Origin: Bacteroidales bacterium
GTDB taxonomy: Bacteria > Bacteroidota > Bacteroidia > Bacteroidales > UBA932
Length of the DNA: 19,082 nucleotides
Assembly: GCA_017555445.1 (NCBI GenBank)
Contig: JAFZGK010000023.1
Span: forward strand, 1 to 19,082
Reading direction: 5' to 3'
The notes under the pieces were generated by a model that did no database searches, was not told the DNA's origin, and saw nothing but the letters and a program-made list of their open reading frames with translations. The translations under genes were made by a program, and so were the position numbers. Below, piece after piece: positions 15,534-19,082 of this stretch; position 1 is the stretch's first letter, and each line of letters starts with the position of its first letter.

Positions 15534-15717
15534 AATAATAAATTCGAATTATTATATAAAAATAATATCAAAAGGTAGGAATCGACATTTCTTTTGCAAA
15601 ATAATTTTGATAAATTATAAATAATTAAAATTAATGTTCTATATTGCAATCGGTTTCAAGGTTTGTGCTTGAAATTTGATAAGAATATTGAAGTTTAATT
15701 GTTATAATTTATAGACT
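15534..15717. other. AT-rich intergenic region with a candidate promoter and leader hairpin
   Basis: An AT-rich palindrome around AATTCGAATT (about 15541-15550) follows the beta-barrel gene and could serve as a weak terminator. TAATTTTG at 15602-15609 fits TAnnTTTG without a good -33 partner. A 7-bp hairpin (TTTCAAG 15654-15660, CTTGAAA 15668-15674) lies in the putative leader of the downstream gene. Confidence 0.35.
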
Positions 15718-16197
15718 ATGAAAAGGTTTGCAATGATTTTAGCTGCAATGCTTGCAGTTACCCTCAGTTTCGCTACAACAAGTTGTGAAAAATATGATGA
15801 CGGAAGACCTTCGAAGGATGTCAGAAACGAGTTCAATCAGATGTTTCCGGATGCGAGAGATATAGAGTGGGAAGCGGAGGCAGGATACTGGAAGGTTTCA
15901 TTCGAAACAGGAAAGGCTCCTAACAGAATCGACCATGAGGCTTGGTATGCTTCAGATGGCACATGGGTAAGGACAGTTTCAGACTACACCATCAATATGG
16001 TCCCACAGAACATCAAGGACCTTCTTGCCGGTTCTGAATATGGTACACTCCAGCTTGAGGACAGGGAAGTGGAGTACTTCGAGACTTCCGGTTACGGCAA
16101 GTTCTACAGATTCGATCTGAGACAGAATGGAAGAGAATTGAAGGTGGACGTATACGTCAGCGGTGAAGTAGTTCCTGCTTCCTACGACGTGATGTAA
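15718..16197 (+). CDS. PepSY-like lipoprotein (putative beta-lactamase-inhibitor-like family)
   Basis: This is a 159-residue product with the signal MKRFAMILAAMLAVTLSFATTSC; Cys23 is a probable lipidation site, although the -3 residue is Thr, so plain secretion is possible. After it come two PepSY-like halves: VRNEFNQMFPDARDIEWEAE...YWKVSFETG...WYASDGTWVRT, and VPQNIKDLLAGSEYG...FYRFDLRQNGRELKVDVYVSG. This matches the small periplasmic PepSY-like proteins common in Bacteroidota, whose ligand and role are unknown. The name beta-lactamase-inhibitor-like comes from fold similarity only. A terminator follows directly. Confidence 0.82.
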   Translation: MKRFAMILAAMLAVTLSFATTSCEKYDDGRPSKDVRNEFNQMFPDARDIEWEAEAGYWKVSFETGKAPNRIDHEAWYASDGTWVRTVSDYTINMVPQNIKDLLAGSEYGTLQLEDREVEYFETSGYGKFYRFDLRQNGRELKVDVYVSGEVVPASYDVM

Positions 16198-16210
16198 GGA
16201 AAGTTTTTAT

Positions 16211-16218
16211 TATCTTTG
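16211..16218 (+). promoter_or_regulatory. Candidate -7 element (TATCTTTG) ahead of the PepC-type gene
   Basis: TATCTTTG matches TAnnTTTG and lies just after the PepSY-like gene and two bases before the terminator hairpin. No TTG sits at the usual distance. If used, the transcript would begin inside the hairpin and carry a leader of about 90 bases. Confidence 0.35.
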
Positions 16219-16220
16219 TA

Positions 16221-16248
16221 GGGTCTGGCCTCCGGTCAGGCCCTTTAT
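16221..16248 (+). terminator. Intrinsic terminator of the PepSY-like gene
   Basis: A 10-bp stem (GGGTCTGGCC, loop TCC, GGTCAGGCCC, two G-U pairs) is followed by TTTATT. It starts 23 bases after the stop codon. Confidence 0.8.
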
Positions 16249-16313
16249 TATGCTTTTATCCGAGCATATGATTCCGATCCAGCCATTACGGAAATAACTA
16301 AAACTGATATAAA

Positions 16314-17726
16314 ATGAAGAAAGTGATTCTTACAGCGGCCTTCGTCGCAATGCTCATCGGCCAGAATGCCATGGCACAGCAGCCTGCAGGCTCTCCAGAG
16401 GGAGGTATCTCTGCAGCTATGCTCGCAGAAATCAGCAGCAGCTATGCAGGAGATGCTGACGACAAGGCCATCAGAAATGCCCTTGCAGTGACTTCGATTC
16501 CTACTCTCGCGACAAATGCAGAGAATGCGGCAATGATTGACACTCATTTCTCTGACAGAGTCCGTACAAAAGGTATCACAGACCAGCAGTCTTCGGGCCG
16601 TTGCTGGCTTTTTACAGGACTTAATGTTCTTAGAGCCAAGATGATAGACAAGTATGACCTCCCTGGAATGGAGTTCTCGCAGAACTATCTCTTCTTCTAT
16701 GACCAGCTCGAGAAGGCAAATCTCTTCCTTCAGGGTGTGATCGACACAAAGGACCTTCCTTTCGAAGACAGAAAGGTTGACTGGCTCTTCTCTAATCCGC
16801 TCAGCGACGGCGGTCAGTTCACAGGTGTATCGAACCTCATCACAAAATACGGTCTCGTTCCGGCAGAAGCAATGCCTGAGACCTATCAGGCCAACAATAC
16901 TTCCCAGATGGCTACGCTTCTCAAGCTCAAGCTCCGTGAACAGGGTCTTGATCTCCGTGAAGCTGCTGCAAAGGGTGCAAAGGCAAAGAACCTTCAGACA
17001 ATGAAGGTGGATATGCTCAAGGCTATCTACCGTATGCTTGCTCTCTGCCTTGGTGAGCCGGTACAGGAGTTCGAGTGGATCCGTTGTGACAAGGCTAACA
17101 ATATCGTAAGCCGCAAGACCTACACTCCAAAGTCATTCTATGATGAGTTTATCGGAGAGGACCTCGAGAACAACTACATCATGATCATGAACGATCCATG
17201 CCGCGAGTACGGAAAGGTTTATGAGATCGACTATGACAGACACGTGTATGACGGTCACAACTGGGTGTATATCAATCTTCCTGTAGAGCGAATCAAGGAA
17301 ATGGCGATCGCTTCCATCAAGGATAATACAGCGATGTATTTCTCATGCGATGTAGGTAAGTTCGCAAACAGCAAGAAGGGTGTTCTTGATATCAATAACT
17401 TTGATTATGAGTCGCTTATGGGCGTGACCTTCGGTATGGACAAGAAGGAGAGGGTACAGACTCATGCCAGCGGATCGTCACATGCTATGACTCTCATCGC
17501 AGTGGATATCGTTGACGGCAAGCCTGTAAAGTGGATGGTCGAGAACAGCTGGGGACCAGCATCAGGCTACCAGGGCAACTACATCATGACGGATGAGTGG
17601 TTCAACGAGTATATGTTCCGCCTCGTTGTCGAGAAGAAGTATGTTCCTGAGGATGTTCTCAAGATGCTCGATCAGAAGCCTGTCCAGCTTCCTGCATGGG
17701 ATCCGATGTTCGCTCCTGAGCAGTAA
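16314..17726 (+). CDS. Secreted aminopeptidase C / bleomycin-hydrolase-type cysteine peptidase (C1B)
   Basis: This is a 470-residue papain-fold peptidase. The catalytic set is visible: oxyanion Gln91 and nucleophile Cys97 in DQQSSGRCWLFTG (papain-like spacing of six), His390 in GSSHAMTLIAVD and Asn411 in VENSWGP. The family normally forms a self-compartmentalised hexamer that trims N-terminal residues from peptides; typical members are cytoplasmic and near 450 residues. This one begins MKKVILTAAFVAMLIGQNAMAQ, a clear signal peptide (cleavage after AMA), so it is expected in the periplasm. That makes it a candidate for degrading imported or outer-membrane-processed peptides. Codon use is biased as in the fumarase, suggesting good expression. 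A strong terminator follows. Confidence 0.93.
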   Translation: MKKVILTAAFVAMLIGQNAMAQQPAGSPEGGISAAMLAEISSSYAGDADDKAIRNALAVTSIPTLATNAENAAMIDTHFSDRVRTKGITDQQSSGRCWLFTGLNVLRAKMIDKYDLPGMEFSQNYLFFYDQLEKANLFLQGVIDTKDLPFEDRKVDWLFSNPLSDGGQFTGVSNLITKYGLVPAEAMPETYQANNTSQMATLLKLKLREQGLDLREAAAKGAKAKNLQTMKVDMLKAIYRMLALCLGEPVQEFEWIRCDKANNIVSRKTYTPKSFYDEFIGEDLENNYIMIMNDPCREYGKVYEIDYDRHVYDGHNWVYINLPVERIKEMAIASIKDNTAMYFSCDVGKFANSKKGVLDINNFDYESLMGVTFGMDKKERVQTHASGSSHAMTLIAVDIVDGKPVKWMVENSWGPASGYQGNYIMTDEWFNEYMFRLVVEKKYVPEDVLKMLDQKPVQLPAWDPMFAPEQ

Positions 17727-17742
17727 GATGTGTCGAATGAAA

Positions 17743-17783
17743 GAACGGCTGTCACTTAAGAAGTGGCAGCCGTTCTTTATTTT
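17743..17783 (+). terminator. Strong intrinsic terminator of the PepC-type gene
   Basis: A 15-bp stem (GAACGGCTGTCACTT, loop AAG, AAGTGGCAGCCGTTC, one G-U) is followed by TTTATTTT. It is nearly symmetrical and also faces the 3' end of the convergent outer-membrane gene. Confidence 0.92.
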
Positions 17784-17829
17784 GTCCGGTTTTGTGATTC
17801 TTGTGTTTTACCTGCTGTGTATGCGTTGT

Positions 17830-18414
17830 CTAGAAGCAGAGACCAAGTCTGATGCTGAAGCTCATGGCAAGATTGTCATTGGTCTTGTTGAACCAGTGCC
17901 AGAGTTCGAATCCGTGGTGATACCTGGTTTCAGAAGGAGTACCGAAGGCATAGCCGGCTCCGACCCAGAAATCTGCAAGAAATCGTCTGTGAACGAACTG
18001 GTAACCGGCAGTTCCAAGCAAAGCTCCCATGTCGGCAAGCTCTCTTGAATTACTGTTCTTGTTGTCATAGTTGTAATATGAATAGACAGCTTCCGGTCTT
18101 AGGTACCATCCCTGCAGCGACTTTTCGTCATTGTCCCTGAAAAAGAACTTGTGACCGTACCTGACTGTGAATCCCTTCGGGTTGTTTGCATATTTGTCGC
18201 GGCCGGCTCCGATCACGCTTGCACAGATCTCGCTGCTCTGTCTGATCTTCGGCAACGCCCTCTCATAAGACATCTTGGTACTGCCGCTTATCCATGAAAG
18301 AAAAGTCAGCTTGACAGAATTCTTATAATCCCTGACCTCACCATGCACACCGTCCCTTCCGTAGCTCAGGAAGACACAGCACAACAGTATCATACAAAGG
18401 AATAATTTTTTCAT
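17830..18414 (-). CDS. Small outer-membrane beta-barrel-like protein, function unknown
   Basis: This is a 194-residue product with signal peptide MKKLFLCMILLCCVFLSYG, probably cleaved after SYG. The mature chain shows alternating strands rich in Tyr/Phe/Trp (FTVRYGHKFFF, WYLRPEAVYSYYNY, FLADFWVGAGYAFG) and ends in AMSFSIRLGLCF, an aromatic C-terminus as in outer-membrane barrels. The short glycine-rich turns GTAGYQF and GAGYAFG fit an 8-stranded barrel similar in size to OmpA/OmpX-type or DUF3575-like proteins, without a firm match. It has its own promoter and is convergent with the PepC-type gene. Confidence 0.75.
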   Translation of the reverse strand: MKKLFLCMILLCCVFLSYGRDGVHGEVRDYKNSVKLTFLSWISGSTKMSYERALPKIRQSSEICASVIGAGRDKYANNPKGFTVRYGHKFFFRDNDEKSLQGWYLRPEAVYSYYNYDNKNSNSRELADMGALLGTAGYQFVHRRFLADFWVGAGYAFGTPSETRYHHGFELWHWFNKTNDNLAMSFSIRLGLCF

Positions 18415-18433
18415 CGGTCAGGTTTTAGTCCAC

Positions 18434-18461
18434 CAAAGGTAATCATTTCCCACGAAAACAA
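18434..18461 (-). promoter_or_regulatory. Promoter of the small outer-membrane protein gene
   Basis: On the minus strand TACCTTTG (18434-18441) matches TAnnTTTG, with TTG (18459-18461) 17 bases upstream, slightly short. Initiation near 18427 leaves a leader of about 13 bases. The -33 box lies in the T tract of the ncRNA terminator. Confidence 0.6.
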
Positions 18462-18491
18462 AAAAGACTTAGCGATTTGCTAAGTCTTTTT
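18461..18491 (-). terminator. Terminator of the minus-strand ncRNA
   Basis: A 13-bp perfect stem (AAAAAGACTTAGC / GCTAAGTCTTTTT, 5-base loop) continues on the minus strand into more T residues. It is symmetrical and could stop transcripts from both sides. Confidence 0.85.
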
Positions 18492-18914
18492 GTGCGGGTT
18501 AGTTACAGACTTTCGAACTTTCTATAACGACTACCTTATGGTTGTTAAATTCTTTGAATGGTTAAAAGAAAAAGCCGAAGGGTAAAACAGACTGCCTTGT
18601 AAGGCACAATTCAGTCACTATTACTCACGACACTCCCAATGCCGTAGAATAGATCAGAACTTTATCCTACCTCTCCCTGCGAATGCGAAGATACGCTTTC
18701 ACCCGAAAAAGTCTTGGCATACCTATTCTTATAGTCAGCCGAAAGTTTAATACAAATGTTCGCATATACTAACAATTACTCCGTTGAACATTTGTTGAAA
18801 CTTCTTCGCGCCTCCTACACAATAACCCCTCGGCTAACTTCCTTTAAAGAAAATCAGGTGCCTATTTGGGAGATAGACACCTGATAAAAGTGTGGAGTAA
18901 TGTCTCCGTATATG
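18461..18914 (-). ncRNA. Unidentified structured non-coding RNA of about 450 nt
   Basis: This interval has no convincing protein gene, but it has a consensus promoter at one end (18921-18950) and a strong terminator at the other. Internal stems are: ATCAGGTGTCTAT with ATAGGCACCTGAT (18853-18865/18873-18885, 13 bp); AGTTAGCCGA with TCGGCTGACT (18830-18839/18733-18742, 10 bp); ACAAATGTTC with GAACATTTGT (18786-18795/18752-18761, 10 bp, nested inside the previous one); and GGGTGAAA with TTTTACCC (18697-18704/18580-18587, 8 bp). Three of these contain a pair that is G-U on the minus strand but C-A on the plus strand, so the minus strand is the folded one. The length suits RNase P RNA or tmRNA, but hallmark sequences of neither are present. 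Only very short reading frames (14-17 codons) occur inside. Identity unknown. Confidence 0.65.
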
Positions 18915-18920
18915 CTGGCA

Positions 18921-18950
18921 CAAAGGTACAAACATTTACTAAACCGCCAA
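18921..18950 (-). promoter_or_regulatory. Promoter of the structured ncRNA
   Basis: On the minus strand TTG (18948-18950), exactly 19 bases, then TACCTTTG (18921-18928). This is the same spacing and -7 box as at rpmH. Initiation is expected near 18914. Confidence 0.75.
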
Positions 18951-18960
18951 GTATAAAGAG

Positions 18961-19082
18961 AAAATTATTTTGAGCGAAGCGAAGGCGCTTCAGCGCCGCG
19001 TCATCCGCGTCAGCAAGATGTTCAGAGAACATCGCCGCAGCGGGGACGCCCGTCTGAAACGTAGTGGAAGACGGTATGCCCC
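18961..19082. repeat. GC-rich cluster of short stem-loops at the window end
   Basis: Short inverted repeats follow each other. GGCGC-TTCA-GCGCC is near 18985. CGCG-TCATC-CGCG follows it. GATGTTC-AGA-GAACATC lies near 19017-19033. CCGTCT...AGACGG lies near 19049-19075. Base composition is clearly higher in GC than the neighbouring ncRNA. A minus-strand frame stays open to the window end but resembles no protein I know. The arrangement looks like an intergenic palindromic repeat of REP type; the element continues beyond the window. Confidence 0.4.

Noticed and set aside
15718..16197. Beta-lactamase inhibitor function
   Set aside because: The family name comes from fold resemblance; no inhibitor-specific feature is visible, so only PepSY-like is called.
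17593..18048. 151-residue plus-strand frame across the end of the PepC-type gene
   Set aside because: It crosses the strong terminator at 17743-17783 and is antisense to the outer-membrane gene.
18461..18914. RNase P RNA, tmRNA or SRP RNA as identity of the structured RNA
   Set aside because: The size would suit the first two, but I could not find the RNase P P4 blocks, tmRNA tRNA-like ends or an alanine-rich tag ending in YALAA, or the SRP apical loop. A diverged member is not excluded.
18961..19082. 3' end of a minus-strand protein gene entering from the right
   Set aside because: One frame is open to the window edge and beyond the ncRNA promoter, but it has no recognisable motif and overlaps palindromes and a promoter. 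It cannot be supported without more sequence.

Overview
The window looks like chromosome from a member of the Bacteroidales (phylum Bacteroidota). The family-level assignment is not resolved. Three things support this. A recurring promoter signature, TTG-(19 or so)-TAnnTTTG, precedes several genes. Gene starts lack strong Shine-Dalgarno sites. The protein set is typical of the group: BACON-domain lipoproteins, an Mfa/fimbrillin-like domain, a PepSY-like lipoprotein, a signal-peptide-bearing PepC-type peptidase and small outer-membrane beta-barrel candidates.

Layout. (1) 1-1020 (+) is the C-terminal part of a class I fumarase, ended by a hairpin terminator. (2) 1149-7233 (+) is a three-gene lipoprotein operon. 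It holds a six-module BACON protein with a thioredoxin/Omp28-like C-terminus, a 1071-residue fimbrillin-like/BspA-LRR/M64-metallopeptidase fusion, and a 67-residue lipoprotein. (3) 7301-7400 has three successive hairpins separating this operon from a convergent tRNA-Gln. (4) 7409-12819 (-) is a housekeeping block, transcribed polA > sigma factor > rsmG, then rpmH (bL34), then tadA > yqaA-like, then tRNA-Gln. (5) 12919-14552/14555 (-) is a two-gene FecCD/FecE-type importer with no binding protein beside it. It is divergent from a secreted beta-barrel candidate (14637-15533, +). (6) 15718-17726 (+) holds a PepSY-like lipoprotein and a periplasmic PepC/bleomycin-hydrolase-type peptidase. (7) 17830-18414 (-) is a small outer-membrane protein. 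(8) 18461-18960 has no protein gene. It encodes what appears to be a discrete, structured, roughly 450-nt non-coding RNA on the minus strand. (9) 18961-19082 is a GC-rich cluster of short stem-loops.

The most interesting items are the following. The unidentified structured RNA has its own promoter and terminator, and the G-U wobbles in its stems identify the minus strand as the transcribed one. The surface lipoprotein operon has an unusual domain fusion whose zinc site is spelled HEANGH (HExxGH spacing, not HExxH). The DNA polymerase I has all three 3'-5' exonuclease motifs degraded. I saw no CRISPR array, insertion sequence, prophage or defence system.
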